A DNA stretch of 64,000 bases from Neptuniibacter sp048548695 (GCF_048548695.1 NZ_JBLYIF010000004.1), one strand, 5' to 3'; positions 1-9,117 are shown, counted from the stretch's first letter. The notes: generated by a model not told the origin, from the letters alone. Translations and numbers: made by a program.

Positions 1-28
1 GGATTGACCGGGTAAACAAGGAATTTGC

Positions 29-1093
29 ATGAAAAAAAGATCCCTATTGTTCGCGTTGCTGGCACTGTGCCTGAGTAGCCTTGCTCAGGCGGGCATGGTT
101 TCTCAACTCTATCAGGCCAAATTACTGGTGCCGGAACAGAACACCGCGCCGGAAGCCGGACACTTGCGCGAGGGGTTAAGTCAGGTGTTGGTGAAGGTAT
201 CCGGCCAGCGTGGCTTGCTGGGTAAACCGCTGTTGCAACAGCAGTTAGCGAGTGCGTCAGCCTACCTGGAGCGCTATGCCTACCAGACAACCACCCAAAT
301 CAGCCAGAATGAGCAAGGCACGCAACGGTTGCAGCAATTGACACTGGAGTTCTCGGCAGTGGCAGTGAACGACTTGCTGCAGCGGGCGGGCGTGGCATTG
401 GTGGGCGAGCAGCGCCCCACGGTATTGTTGTGGCTGGCATCTGATCTCTATGGCAATCCTGAATTGATGGGGACTGACAGTCGTTACTATCCGACTCTGC
501 AACAGGTGGCTGCTGAACGAGGGGTTCCTCTGCAGTTGCCGTTACTGGATTTGGAAGATCAGGCCAGCCTGCCGGTCAGTGATCTTTGGGGGTTGTTCGC
601 CACTCCGGTCGAGGATGCGTCATTGCGTTATCTGCCCGATGTTGTGCTGGCTGCACGGCTACAGTATCAAGCTAATGGCAGCACTGAGCTTAGTTGGATA
701 CTGATTAACCGAGGCACCCCGCAGCGTCAGAGCACCAGTGGAACCCCGGAACAGGTACTATCGGAGATGCTGCAACAGACCGCCGATCAGTTATTTGCGC
801 CGATGGCGCAGGCAGATTTGAGTTTTTATCAGTCCGGCGTCGCTTTGCAGGTGAGCAATGTATCAACTTTTGATGCGTATCTGAGGCTGGTAGATCTGTT
901 GCAGAGCCTGCCATTAGTCAAGGCAGTGAACCCTGCTGAAATCGGCAGCGGCATGGTAACCCTGAGGTTGCAATTGGAAGGCAGTGAACAACAGTTACAG
1001 CAGGCGATCTCTCTCGACAGCCGGCTGGTTTTGCTGGATATCCTGCGCAACAGTGATGGTGCCCAAACTTACAGTTATCGCTGGCAGGAGTAG
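29..1093 (+). CDS. DUF2066 domain-containing exported protein
   Basis: A 354-residue protein with a clear N-terminal signal peptide (charged MKKR, a hydrophobic stretch, then an AQA cleavage site near residue 21), so it is probably periplasmic or envelope-associated. The body matches the DUF2066 family as I recall it, which has no established biochemical function. It is rich in Gln and Leu and shows no catalytic motif that I recognise. The ATG has a good ribosome site (aaggaat) seven bases upstream. The stop codon lies directly before the permease start, and in related gammaproteobacteria this gene often sits next to purM and hda, so co-transcription is likely. Family assignment is by sequence impression only. 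Confidence 0.8.
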   Translation: MKKRSLLFALLALCLSSLAQAGMVSQLYQAKLLVPEQNTAPEAGHLREGLSQVLVKVSGQRGLLGKPLLQQQLASASAYLERYAYQTTTQISQNEQGTQRLQQLTLEFSAVAVNDLLQRAGVALVGEQRPTVLLWLASDLYGNPELMGTDSRYYPTLQQVAAERGVPLQLPLLDLEDQASLPVSDLWGLFATPVEDASLRYLPDVVLAARLQYQANGSTELSWILINRGTPQRQSTSGTPEQVLSEMLQQTADQLFAPMAQADLSFYQSGVALQVSNVSTFDAYLRLVDLLQSLPLVKAVNPAEIGSGMVTLRLQLEGSEQQLQQAISLDSRLVLLDILRNSDGAQTYSYRWQE

Positions 1094-2245
1094 ATGATGT
1101 TGCAGTATCAACATGGTTTTATGCTCGCTGTGGGACTGGTGGCTGCCGGCCTGATCTATCTGTTATCCCCTATTTTGACCCCTTTTTTGGTAGGCGCGTT
1201 ACTGGCATATCTGGCTGACCCTGCAGCTGACCGACTAGAGGCAGTCGGTTGCAGCCGAACCAGTGCGGTGGTTGCGGTATTCATTGTGTTGACGTTGGTA
1301 CTGGTCGGATTGGTGCTGGTGCTGTTACCGCAGCTAAGTTACCAGATTCGGGTACTCATCGAGCGGACGCCGCAACTGTTGCAGTTGTTCGAACAACAGG
1401 TTCTACCCTGGCTGGTCAGCAACTTTGGTGTTGATCCTGCGACTTTCCAGATTGCTACTTTGAGACAGATTCTGGTGGCAGAGTGGCAAACCACAGGAGA
1501 CATACTGGCGCAGCTGCTGGCTCAGATCACTCGTTCAGGTATGGCCGTGGTTGCCTGGACGGCTAACTTGGTACTGATTCCGGTGGTGACCTTTTATCTG
1601 TTGCGTGACTGGGATGTGATGATGGAAAAAATTGGTCACCTGTTGCCGCGCAGTGTTGAGCCCCGCATAGCGCTTTGGGCCCGTGAATCTGATGAAGTAC
1701 TCGGTGCTTTTATGAAAGGGCAGCTGCTGGTTATGGTGGCGCTGGGCACAGTTTATTCAATCGGTTTGTGGCTGGTAGGGCTTGATTTGGCGCTGTTGGT
1801 GGGTATGATCGCCGGCCTTGCCAGTATTGTGCCTTACATGGGTTTTATTATTGGCATCGTAGTGGCGGTAGCGGCGGCACTGATGCAGTTTCAGGACCCA
1901 ACGGTGCTGGTATGGGTCGGCCTGGTATTTGTAATCGGTCAGATGCTGGAAGGCATGCTGTTGACACCCCTGCTGGTGGGCGACCGTATCGGTTTGCATC
2001 CGGTTGCCGTGATTTTCGCGATTATGGCCGGTGGTCAGTTGTTTGGTTTTGTCGGGGTATTGCTGGCACTGCCGGTGGCGGCGGTGATTATGGTGTTACT
2101 GAGACATCTGCATGATGACTACAAAAATAGCGCCCTGTATCACACAGCTTCAGGATCTGCCCAGCCCGACCTGGTGGTGCCTGGTACAGCACCGGATGAG
2201 CGTGTCATAGAAGAGCAGGTAGAACCGCAACGTGAAGTCGACTGA
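1094..2245 (+). CDS. AI-2E family / PerM-type inner membrane permease
   Basis: A 383-residue polytopic membrane protein of the PerM/AI-2E exporter family. It has two N-terminal membrane helices, a central soluble stretch, the conserved PVVTFYLLRDWD segment near residue 160, an ASIVPYMGFIIG segment near 240 and the GLHPVAVIFAIMAGG segment near 300. Family members include the autoinducer-2 exporter TqsA and Na+/H+ antiporters; the substrate here cannot be told from sequence. Two ATG codons stand in tandem (1094, 1097); the second is better spaced from the AGGAG just upstream. The C-terminus is a hydrophilic tail and its coding sequence overlaps the hda start by 14 bases. Confidence 0.85.
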   Translation: MMLQYQHGFMLAVGLVAAGLIYLLSPILTPFLVGALLAYLADPAADRLEAVGCSRTSAVVAVFIVLTLVLVGLVLVLLPQLSYQIRVLIERTPQLLQLFEQQVLPWLVSNFGVDPATFQIATLRQILVAEWQTTGDILAQLLAQITRSGMAVVAWTANLVLIPVVTFYLLRDWDVMMEKIGHLLPRSVEPRIALWARESDEVLGAFMKGQLLVMVALGTVYSIGLWLVGLDLALLVGMIAGLASIVPYMGFIIGIVVAVAAALMQFQDPTVLVWVGLVFVIGQMLEGMLLTPLLVGDRIGLHPVAVIFAIMAGGQLFGFVGVLLALPVAAVIMVLLRHLHDDYKNSALYHTASGSAQPDLVVPGTAPDERVIEEQVEPQREVD

Positions 2246-2939
2246 AACTCCATTTCAACTGCCACTGCATATCAGTCTGCGGGATGATGCTCGTTTTGCT
2301 AATTTCTGCGCCACTGGTAATGAGCTGGCCTGTAATCAGTTACAGCAGTCGGCCAGTGGTGAGGGTGAAACCTTTCTTTATCTTTGGGGTGGTCTGGGCT
2401 GTGGTTGCAGCCATTTGCTTCAGGCCAGCTGTCACCTTGCTGAGCCACTGGGCCGCAGTGCTGCTTATCTGCCGCTGGAAGAGCTAAGCGCACTGGGACC
2501 CGGAGTGCTGGAGGGGATGGAGCATCTCGATCTGGTGTGTATTGATCATCTGCAACACGTGGCAGGTGATCCGGCATGGGAGGAAGGCTTGTTTCACTTC
2601 TTTAACCGGATTCGGGAACAGGGTAATACCTTGTTAATTGCCGCCAATGCCGCCCCGCGCCAGTTAGCCATCAACTTACCGGATTTGGCATCCCGCCTGA
2701 GCTGGGGTGTGGTGTTTCAGTTACAGCCACTGGCGGACGAGGATAAACTTAGCGTGCTACAGCAGCGCGCGGCTGCCCGGGGTATGACCTTTTCTGATGA
2801 TGTTGCACGCTACCTGCTGCATCATGCCAGCCGGGATATGAAGGACCTGTCGCTGTTAATTGATCAGCTGGATCAGGCTTCATTGAGTGCCAAGCGCAAA
2901 GTTACTATTCCCTTTGTCAAAGAAGTCACCGGACTGTAA
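2232..2939 (+). CDS. hda: DnaA regulatory inactivator Hda
   Basis: A 235-residue AAA+ protein homologous to DnaA. Hda acts with the DNA-loaded beta clamp to stimulate ATP hydrolysis on DnaA and so limits re-initiation of replication. The N-terminus carries the clamp-binding motif QLPLHI (residues 9-14). The Walker A region is degenerate (GGLGCGCSH, residues 53-61, no lysine), as is common among gammaproteobacterial homologues. A Walker B-like DLVCID lies at 100-105, followed by sensor-like segments. The start is GTG, overlapping the end of the permease gene, which implies translational coupling. Length fits the family. Confidence 0.9.
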   Translation: MKSTETPFQLPLHISLRDDARFANFCATGNELACNQLQQSASGEGETFLYLWGGLGCGCSHLLQASCHLAEPLGRSAAYLPLEELSALGPGVLEGMEHLDLVCIDHLQHVAGDPAWEEGLFHFFNRIREQGNTLLIAANAAPRQLAINLPDLASRLSWGVVFQLQPLADEDKLSVLQQRAAARGMTFSDDVARYLLHHASRDMKDLSLLIDQLDQASLSAKRKVTIPFVKEVTGL

Positions 2940-3039
2940 TCGGCGAAGACTGTCATTAAAAATTCATCTAAGTTGCTTTCAAATGCTAGCTTGTATCTGG
3001 ATACTGCGGCCTGTCGCTAACCGCATCTATGAGGTGGCT

Positions 3040-3426
3040 ATGAAAAACCGGCATATACCTGAGAAATACCTAAAAAAACTGAAATTAGAGGGTATTCTCA
3101 TCGCAGAACCTGAAGTCCGTTTTACCCTGGCTTATCTGGATAAAAAGGATCGGCTGCTGGGGCGTGATTGGTACAAGGGCAGTCTGGTGCTGAGTGAAAA
3201 GCGCATAGTGCTGTTGTCCAAACAGGTCAAATTTCTGAATATCAAACGTAAGGATGAACGGTTTAGCCAGTTCCGTGTGAATGAAGACAATGCTGCTTGC
3301 CTGACACTCGTCTATACTGCCGGGCACGATGATCTGTCTAAGGCTGACGCAGCCAAGGTGGTGATTCAGGTATTTACCCCGCAAGCACCTGACCTGCTGC
3401 AACAGCTGAAGGATCGGGCGAAGTAA
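3040..3426 (+). CDS. Conserved-looking hypothetical protein (128 aa)
   Basis: I do not recognise this protein. The best start is ATG at 3040, preceded by gaggtgg; the reading frame is open further upstream but has no ribosome site there. The product is small, basic and soluble, with no signal peptide or membrane segment. The middle (about residues 45-90) alternates short hydrophobic runs with charged turns (KGSLVLSEKRIVLLSKQVKFL), a pattern of beta strands reminiscent of PH/GRAM-like domains; that comparison is inference only. It lies between hda and a pseudouridine synthase gene on the same strand. Confidence 0.65.
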   Translation: MKNRHIPEKYLKKLKLEGILIAEPEVRFTLAYLDKKDRLLGRDWYKGSLVLSEKRIVLLSKQVKFLNIKRKDERFSQFRVNEDNAACLTLVYTAGHDDLSKADAAKVVIQVFTPQAPDLLQQLKDRAK

Positions 3427-3493
3427 TAGCCTTCGCTTTGGTTGAATTTGCTTACGTCCTGCCGCATTATGCCGTTTTTTAACGGACCTGCCT

Positions 3494-4189
3494 GTGTACC
3501 GAATTATTCAAGAAACTGCAGACTTCCTGGTGGTGGATAAAGCCCCCGGTGTCGCTATGCATAAAGATCAGGCAGAGTCTGGTCTGGTTATGCAGATCAA
3601 GGCTGATCTGGCATTGTCGGCATTACTGCCGGTACACCGGCTGGATAAGGTGACATCTGGAGTTTTATTGTTTGCCAAACACCCGCAAGCAGCATCGCTG
3701 CTGTCGCAACAGTTTGCCCGCCGTGAGGTGGAAAAATTTTATCTGGCAATTTCTGATCAGAAGCCCCGCCGTAAGCAGGGTTTGATTGTTGGTGATATGG
3801 AACGTAGCCGCCGGGGTGGCTGGAAGCTATTACGCAGTCGGGAAAATCCTGCCATTACGCAGTTTTTCAGTACCTCTTTATCTTCCGGCCTGCGCCTGTT
3901 TTTGCTTAAGCCCCATACCGGAAAAACGCACCAGTTACGGGTGGCTTTGAAAAGTGAAGGTGCGCCTATTTTGGGTGATTGGCAGTATCACTCTGCATCG
4001 CAGGGGATCGATAGAACCTATCTGCATGCCTACAGTCTGCAGTTTCACTGGGATGGACAACCGGTCACCGTATGCAGTCCGCCCAGTAATGGGCAATACT
4101 TTGATCAGTCTTGTCGGACGCTGATTGAACAGCATTATGCCCAGCCGTCAGCGCTGGACTGGCCGACCATACCGCGAGGACATTCATGA
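3494..4189 (+). CDS. RluA-family pseudouridine synthase
   Basis: A 231-residue RNA pseudouridine synthase that isomerises uridine in rRNA or tRNA. The catalytic motif HRLDK is present with the nucleophilic aspartate at residue 51, followed by TSGVLLFAK. Later family blocks KPHTGKTHQLRVAL and GAPILGDWQY are also present. It lacks an N-terminal S4 domain, so it belongs to the short RluA-like group rather than RluC/RluD; the RNA target cannot be assigned. The start is GTG at 3494. Its stop codon overlaps the ATG of the next small gene in an ATGA arrangement, suggesting coupled translation. Confidence 0.85.
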   Translation: MYRIIQETADFLVVDKAPGVAMHKDQAESGLVMQIKADLALSALLPVHRLDKVTSGVLLFAKHPQAASLLSQQFARREVEKFYLAISDQKPRRKQGLIVGDMERSRRGGWKLLRSRENPAITQFFSTSLSSGLRLFLLKPHTGKTHQLRVALKSEGAPILGDWQYHSASQGIDRTYLHAYSLQFHWDGQPVTVCSPPSNGQYFDQSCRTLIEQHYAQPSALDWPTIPRGHS

Positions 4190-4410
4190 CCATGACTGAT
4201 GATAGCCGCGTTGAACGCGATTTTTACGCCCGGGATGCTGAAGAACAACAGGCGTTTTTGCAGCAGACTTGGTGTGATCACTGCCAGGGGGTGGATCTGG
4301 GGATGACCGATCCGGTTGAGTATGAGCAGAAACATACCATTTTTATTGAAGGGCGCTGCACGGGTTGCGGTCAGCCCGTGATCACTGAGCTGACCGATGA
4401 GTCGTTTTAG
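4186..4410 (+). CDS. Small putative zinc-ribbon protein (74 aa)
   Basis: A 74-residue acidic protein with two CxxC pairs, C30-x2-C33 and C58-x2-C61, spaced as in a zinc ribbon. No family name comes to mind. The first ATG overlaps the stop of the pseudouridine synthase gene by ATGA, and the reading frame ends nine bases before tcdA, so the three genes probably form one transcript. A role in RNA or translation is suggested only by these neighbours. A minus-strand reading frame across the same region is a shadow. Confidence 0.7.
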   Translation: MTMTDDSRVERDFYARDAEEQQAFLQQTWCDHCQGVDLGMTDPVEYEQKHTIFIEGRCTGCGQPVITELTDESF

Positions 4411-4419
4411 GAGCAGGTT

Positions 4420-5229
4420 TTGACGAGTGATTACGATAACCGCTTTGGCGGTATCCGTCGCCTCTATGGCAGTGACTGCACTGACTATTATCGTCAGGCG
4501 CATGTCTGTGTTATCGGTATTGGTGGTGTGGGTTCATGGGCAGCGGAAGCTCTGGCGCGTAGCGGTGTAGGACTGCTTACCCTGATCGATCTGGATGATA
4601 TCTGTATCACCAATACCAATCGTCAGATACATGCACTGGATGGGACGATTGGCCGGCCAAAAACAGAGGTGATGGCAGAGCGTATTCGATTGATTAATCC
4701 GGCGTGTCAGGTGCATGAAGTTGAAGACTTTATCACCCGTGACAACCTCGCTGAATTGGTCGCCACCGGGTTTGATTATGTGATTGATGCGATCGACAGT
4801 GTGAGGGAAAAAGTCGCCTTGATCGCGCATTGTCGCTATCACAAGATTCCGTTGATTACCGTGGGTGGCGCCGGAGGCCAAATTGACCCCACCAAAATTG
4901 AGATTACTGACCTGAGTAAAACGCAACACGACCCACTGGCGGCCAAGGTGCGTTCGCTGTTACGCAGGGAGCACGGTTTCAGTAAGAGTGGTCGCAAGTT
5001 TGGGGTCGAATGTGTGTTTTCCCATGAACAACTGGTCTACCCGCAACCGGATGGCAGTGTCTGCCAGCAGAAAAGTCTCGAAGCGGGGCAGGTAAGGCTG
5101 GATTGTGCCGGTGGTTTTGGTGCCTCTACCTGCGTCACTGCCAGTTTTGGTTTTGCTGCCGCCGCTCGGGTACTGTTCAAATTGCAGCAAAAACAGTTAC
5201 GTCAGCAACAACAGTCGCAGCAGCAGTAG
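4420..5229 (+). CDS. tcdA: tRNA threonylcarbamoyladenosine dehydratase TcdA (CsdL)
   Basis: A 269-residue E1-like (ThiF/MoeB superfamily) enzyme that uses ATP to cyclise t6A37 of ANN-decoding tRNAs to ct6A. The nucleotide-binding loop GIGGVGSWAAEALARSGVG begins at residue 33, followed by LIDLDDICITNTNRQ, the characteristic adenylation-domain segment. The start is TTG at 4420 with an upstream aggagcagg. The C-terminus ends in an unusual glutamine-rich tail of about 16 residues (KLQQKQLRQQQQSQQQ), which I would not expect in most homologues. mobA follows three bases later. Confidence 0.92.
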   Translation: MTSDYDNRFGGIRRLYGSDCTDYYRQAHVCVIGIGGVGSWAAEALARSGVGLLTLIDLDDICITNTNRQIHALDGTIGRPKTEVMAERIRLINPACQVHEVEDFITRDNLAELVATGFDYVIDAIDSVREKVALIAHCRYHKIPLITVGGAGGQIDPTKIEITDLSKTQHDPLAAKVRSLLRREHGFSKSGRKFGVECVFSHEQLVYPQPDGSVCQQKSLEAGQVRLDCAGGFGASTCVTASFGFAAAARVLFKLQQKQLRQQQQSQQQ

Positions 5230-5232
5230 CCC

Positions 5233-5826
5233 ATGTCTGATAACACCCATCTGCCCGTGATTCCCGCCGTTATTCTTTCCGGTGGACTGTCGCGTCGTAT
5301 GGGGGGGGTCGACAAGGCTTGGCTGCCGCTCAAAGGGCAACCCCTGATCAGTCATGTTCTGCAGCGGATCGAGCCACAGGTGCGCCGCTGTCTGATTAAT
5401 GTGAATCGAAATCCCGAGTCATATCAGTCTTTGGGTTGGCCGGTAATCTCTGATCTGAATGATCAGTATGAGGGGCCACTCCAGGGGTTCGTCAGTGGTT
5501 TGATGCACACCGAAGAGCCCTGGGTGTTGTTTGCGCCCTGTGATATGCCGCAATTGCCCACTGACCTGCTTAGCCGCTTATGGCAGGCTTCAGGTCGTGA
5601 GCAGTGCTCTGTCGTCGTGGCGCATGATGGTGAACGGCTGCAGCCGGTCGTGGTGTTGTTACGGCGTGATGTACTGGCCAGTCTGCAACAGGCCTTGCAC
5701 AATGGCGAGCGCAAAGTGGGGCGCTGGGTCATGGACCAACACCCGGCGGTGGTGGATTTTTCTGATCAGGCAGATGCTTTTATCAACCTTAATCGGCCTG
5801 AAGAGCTCGCCGCATTAGAGGGTTGA
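5233..5826 (+). CDS. mobA: Molybdenum cofactor guanylyltransferase MobA
   Basis: A 197-residue enzyme that attaches GMP to molybdopterin-Mo to make the MGD form of the cofactor. The N-terminal nucleotidyltransferase signature ILSGGLSRRMGGVDK (residues 14-28), the GPLQGFVSGL segment near 78 and the FAPCDMPQLP segment near 99 are diagnostic. It follows tcdA with a three-base gap and is convergent with arsJ. moaB and moeA are found about 34 kb away in the window, so the host makes molybdenum cofactor, but the genes are dispersed. Confidence 0.92.
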   Translation: MSDNTHLPVIPAVILSGGLSRRMGGVDKAWLPLKGQPLISHVLQRIEPQVRRCLINVNRNPESYQSLGWPVISDLNDQYEGPLQGFVSGLMHTEEPWVLFAPCDMPQLPTDLLSRLWQASGREQCSVVVAHDGERLQPVVVLLRRDVLASLQQALHNGERKVGRWVMDQHPAVVDFSDQADAFINLNRPEELAALEG

Positions 5827-5833
5827 GGTTGCC

Positions 5834-7024
5834 TCAGGTTTGCCGGGGCAAGGCGATTGAAAGCATTGTCGTCAGCATTAATAAGCCAGCTGAGATCAGT
5901 AGGCAGGCTGCTAACCCCCAATATTGAAACACCACACCGGACAGTACGGTTCCCAGTAAGCGACCACCGGCATTCGCCATATAATAAAATCCCACATCCA
6001 TCGACACGCCTTCGACACTGGCATAATCCACAATCAGGTAGCTGTGCAAGGCGCTGTTAATGGCAAAAACCAGCCCGAACAGTGCCAGACCACCAAGTAA
6101 GATCAGTTGCGGTTGCCAGTCCAATCCGATAGCAATCAGTAGCGGAACCAGACTCAGTACCGCAGCCCATAGAGTAGCGGCGCTGCCATCCGTTTTGCTA
6201 CGTGAACCGAGCAGCCAAGGCGAGAGTGACTGCACCGCACCATAGGCAATGATCCACAATGCCAGAAAGCCACCCACCTGCCAGAAATCCCAGCCGAATG
6301 ACTGGTGCAGGTAGATTGGCAGGGCGACTACAAACCAGACATCCCGCGCGGCAAACAGGCATAGCCGTGCTGCCGACAGTTGATTGATTGCCCGGCTTTT
6401 CGAGAATACCTCACGGAATTTGGGTTTGTTTTTGGCCTTGCCAAGATCCTGTTGTAACAGCAACAGACTGCCAAGCCACACCAGCATCAAACCGGTAAAC
6501 ATCAGCCATATTGCCCCATTAAAGCCTGCCAGTTGCAGCAGTAAAGCCCCCATAAAAAAACCGCAACCCTTCAGGGTATTTTTGGACCCGGTTAACACCG
6601 CCACCCACCGGAATAACTGGTTTTCTGCATTGCCAGCGAACAATTTAACGGCGCTTTTGGCGCTCATCTTATTCAGGTCTTTGGCGATCCCCGAGAGCGC
6701 CTGTGCTGCCATCACCCAGGCGACACTGAGCCAGGTGTTGGGCAGGGCGAGCATCAACAGCGCGAGCAGTTGCAGGCCAAGGCCAATATTCATGGTTCTG
6801 TTGAGTCCGATCCGGGCACCTAACCAGCCACCGACCAAATTGGTTACCACGCCGAAAAATTCATAAAACAGAAACAGCATGGCGATCTGCAAGGGGCTGT
6901 AACCCAACTGATGAAAGTGCAGCAGCACCAGCATCCGCAAGGCACCGTCGGTCAGGGTAAATGCCCAGTAATTTGCTGTCACCAAAAGATACTGACGCAT
7001 TGCATGTGTGGTTCGTTGCAGCAT
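5834..7024 (-). CDS. arsJ: ArsJ, organoarsenical efflux MFS transporter
   Basis: A 396-residue major facilitator with about 12 hydrophobic segments. It begins MLQRTTHAMRQYLLVTANYW and contains the GVVTNLVGGWLGARIGL loop typical of ArsJ. ArsJ exports 1-arseno-3-phosphoglycerate, the unstable product formed when the neighbouring GAPDH uses arsenate instead of phosphate, giving net arsenate removal. The gene starts two bases after the GAPDH stop, so it is the last gene of the ars operon. It is convergent with mobA with only a seven-base gap. Confidence 0.92.
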   Translation of the reverse strand: MLQRTTHAMRQYLLVTANYWAFTLTDGALRMLVLLHFHQLGYSPLQIAMLFLFYEFFGVVTNLVGGWLGARIGLNRTMNIGLGLQLLALLMLALPNTWLSVAWVMAAQALSGIAKDLNKMSAKSAVKLFAGNAENQLFRWVAVLTGSKNTLKGCGFFMGALLLQLAGFNGAIWLMFTGLMLVWLGSLLLLQQDLGKAKNKPKFREVFSKSRAINQLSAARLCLFAARDVWFVVALPIYLHQSFGWDFWQVGGFLALWIIAYGAVQSLSPWLLGSRSKTDGSAATLWAAVLSLVPLLIAIGLDWQPQLILLGGLALFGLVFAINSALHSYLIVDYASVEGVSMDVGFYYMANAGGRLLGTVLSGVVFQYWGLAACLLISAGLLMLTTMLSIALPRQT

Positions 7025-7026
7025 GT

Positions 7027-8040
7027 TTAGGCCAGTTGGTCCAGATGGACGACTTTCCTCACCAGCTCAGCCGTACGGTTGGCATAGCCCCATTCATTGT
7101 CATACCAAGCGTAAATTTTGACCTGAGTGTTATTTACCACCATGGTGGACAGGGCATCGATAATGCTGGAGCGAGGATCCGTTTTGTAATCGATGGATAC
7201 CAGCGGTCGCTCTTCGTAGCCCAGAATATCTTTGAGTTCGTTCTCCGCCGCTGCTTTAAACAGGGCGTTCACTTCTGCTGCGGTGGTGGCGCGTTCTACC
7301 TCAAAAACACAGTCGGTGATAGAGGCATTGGCCAGTGGCACCCGGATGGCATGACCATTCAGCTTGCCCGTCAGTTCAGGGAAAATATGCGTAATAGCAG
7401 TTGCTGAGCCGGTAGTGGTGGGGATCAGGCTCATGCCACAGGCGCGGGCGCGGCGCAGATCCTTATGTGGGGCATCGAGTATGGTCTGGGTATTAGTGAT
7501 GTCATGGATCGTGGTCATGCTGCCGTGCCGGATACCCAGGTGCTGATGAATGACTTGCACCACTGGCGCAAGGCAGTTGGTGGTGCATGACGCCGCAGTC
7601 ACAATGCGGTGCTGCGCGGGATCATAGAGGTCATCATTCACACCCATAACGATATTAAGTACGCCTTCCTCTTTGACGGGTGCAGTGACGACTACGCGCT
7701 GCACCCCTTGATCCAAATAAGCCTGCAGCAGTGCTTTGCTTTTCATCTTGCCTGAGGCTTCAATGACTAGGTCACAAGCGGACCAGTCACCTTCGGCAAT
7801 GGTCGAGAACTGGCTGACCTGAATACGTTGCCCGGCTATCACCATATGGCTGTTTTCAGCCTCGGCTTCATGTTGCCAGCGGCCATGCACAGAATCGAAA
7901 TTCAGCAGGTGTGCGAGGGTTGCGGCATCGCCTGCGGGGTCATTGATACTGACGATCTGCACATTGGTGTGGTCGAATAACGCCCGCATGGTTAAACGGC
8001 CCATTCGGCCGAAGCCGTTAATACCGACTTTTATGGTCAT
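7027..8040 (-). CDS. ArsJ-associated glyceraldehyde-3-phosphate dehydrogenase
   Basis: A 337-residue GAPDH with the NAD-binding GINGFGRMGRL at the N-terminus and the active-site ASCTTNC with catalytic Cys at residue 152. Its position between acr3 and arsJ marks it as the arsenic-dedicated paralogue, which converts glyceraldehyde-3-phosphate plus arsenate to 1-arseno-3-phosphoglycerate for export by ArsJ. The ATG is preceded by cggagag. Being inside the ars operon, it is presumably induced by arsenic through ArsR. A separate glycolytic GAPDH is expected elsewhere in the genome. Confidence 0.92.
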   Translation of the reverse strand: MTIKVGINGFGRMGRLTMRALFDHTNVQIVSINDPAGDAATLAHLLNFDSVHGRWQHEAEAENSHMVIAGQRIQVSQFSTIAEGDWSACDLVIEASGKMKSKALLQAYLDQGVQRVVVTAPVKEEGVLNIVMGVNDDLYDPAQHRIVTAASCTTNCLAPVVQVIHQHLGIRHGSMTTIHDITNTQTILDAPHKDLRRARACGMSLIPTTTGSATAITHIFPELTGKLNGHAIRVPLANASITDCVFEVERATTAAEVNALFKAAAENELKDILGYEERPLVSIDYKTDPRSSIIDALSTMVVNNTQVKIYAWYDNEWGYANRTAELVRKVVHLDQLA

Positions 8041-8079
8041 AGTGCTCTCCGTAATATGAGTGGTTATCGTTGGTAGCGA

Positions 8080-9117
8080 TTATTTGGCATGGTGGCTGGC
8101 TCGGGTAAACCAGTGTTGGGTGCGGTTGGCAAACGCCACCAGTGACAGCATTACCGGCACCTCAACTAATACGCCAACCACGGTGGCCAGGGCAGCGCCT
8201 GAATGCAGGCCGAATAATGAGATCGCTACCGCGACTGCCAGCTCGAAGAAATTTGAAGTGCCGATCAGGCAAGCGGGTGCTGCTACCTGGTAGGGCAGGC
8301 GTAGCCAATAAGCGGCGGCATAAGCGATGACAAATATGCCATAGGTTTGTATCAGCAACGGTATTGCAATCAGCACAATGGTTTGTGGTTGACTGATAAG
8401 GGTACCTGCCTGAAAACCAAACAGCAGTATCACTGTTGCCAATAAGCCCAGTATTGACCAGGGTTTTAGCCGCTGCAGCAAGGCGTTCAGCTGCTGGTCA
8501 TCACCACGGCGTTCCAAGTGACGGCGGGTCAAGACCCCGGCGGCCAGTGGCAGTACCACATACAGCAGCACCGACAAAAGCAGGGTTTGCCAGGGGACAT
8601 GGATATCACTGACCCCTAGCAGGAATGCGGCGATGGGAGCAAAAGCAAAAACCATAATGATGTCGTTTACTGACACCTGAACCAGTGTGTAATTCGGATC
8701 GCCTTTGGTCAGCTGGCTCCAGACAAACACCATAGCGGTGCAGGGAGCAACGCCTAACAAAATCATACCAGCGATGTATTCACCGGCAGTTTGTGGATCT
8801 ACCCAGCCGGCAAAAACGACTCTGAAAAACAACCAACCTAATGCTGCCATGGTGAAAGGTTTGATCAGCCAGTTTATCGTCAGAGTCAGGAATACCCCTT
8901 TAGGTTTTTTACCGACATCCTTGATGGCACTGAAATCGATCTGCACCATCATGGGATAGATCATGATCCAGATAAACAGCGCGACCACCAGGTTAACGTG
9001 GGCCACTTCTAAGCTGGCAACCGTGGCAAACAAACCAGGGATAAGGTTGCCCAGTATGACTCCGGTCAGGATGCAGAGTCCGACCCAAAGGGTCAGATAA
9101 CGCTCGAAAATACCCAT
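8080..9117 (-). CDS. acr3: Arsenite efflux transporter Acr3 (ArsB/ACR3 family)
   Basis: A 345-residue arsenite exporter of the BASS superfamily with about ten membrane helices. The family's conserved cysteine lies in LLGVAPCTAMVFVWS at residue 126, followed by NDIIMVFAFAPIAAFLLG. The chosen ATG at 9117 has a good AGAGGG site; the frame is open further upstream, but that region overlaps arsR coding sequence in another frame. It lies between arsR and the GAPDH gene. Together with ArsJ it gives separate exits for As(III) and for arsenate trapped as an organoarsenical. Confidence 0.92.
   Translation of the reverse strand: MGIFERYLTLWVGLCILTGVILGNLIPGLFATVASLEVAHVNLVVALFIWIMIYPMMVQIDFSAIKDVGKKPKGVFLTLTINWLIKPFTMAALGWLFFRVVFAGWVDPQTAGEYIAGMILLGVAPCTAMVFVWSQLTKGDPNYTLVQVSVNDIIMVFAFAPIAAFLLGVSDIHVPWQTLLLSVLLYVVLPLAAGVLTRRHLERRGDDQQLNALLQRLKPWSILGLLATVILLFGFQAGTLISQPQTIVLIAIPLLIQTYGIFVIAYAAAYWLRLPYQVAAPACLIGTSNFFELAVAVAISLFGLHSGAALATVVGVLVEVPVMLSLVAFANRTQHWFTRASHHAK

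Noticed and set aside
4135..4503. 122-codon minus-strand frame over the zinc-ribbon gene
   Set aside because: It overlaps three well-placed plus-strand genes and lacks a ribosome site.
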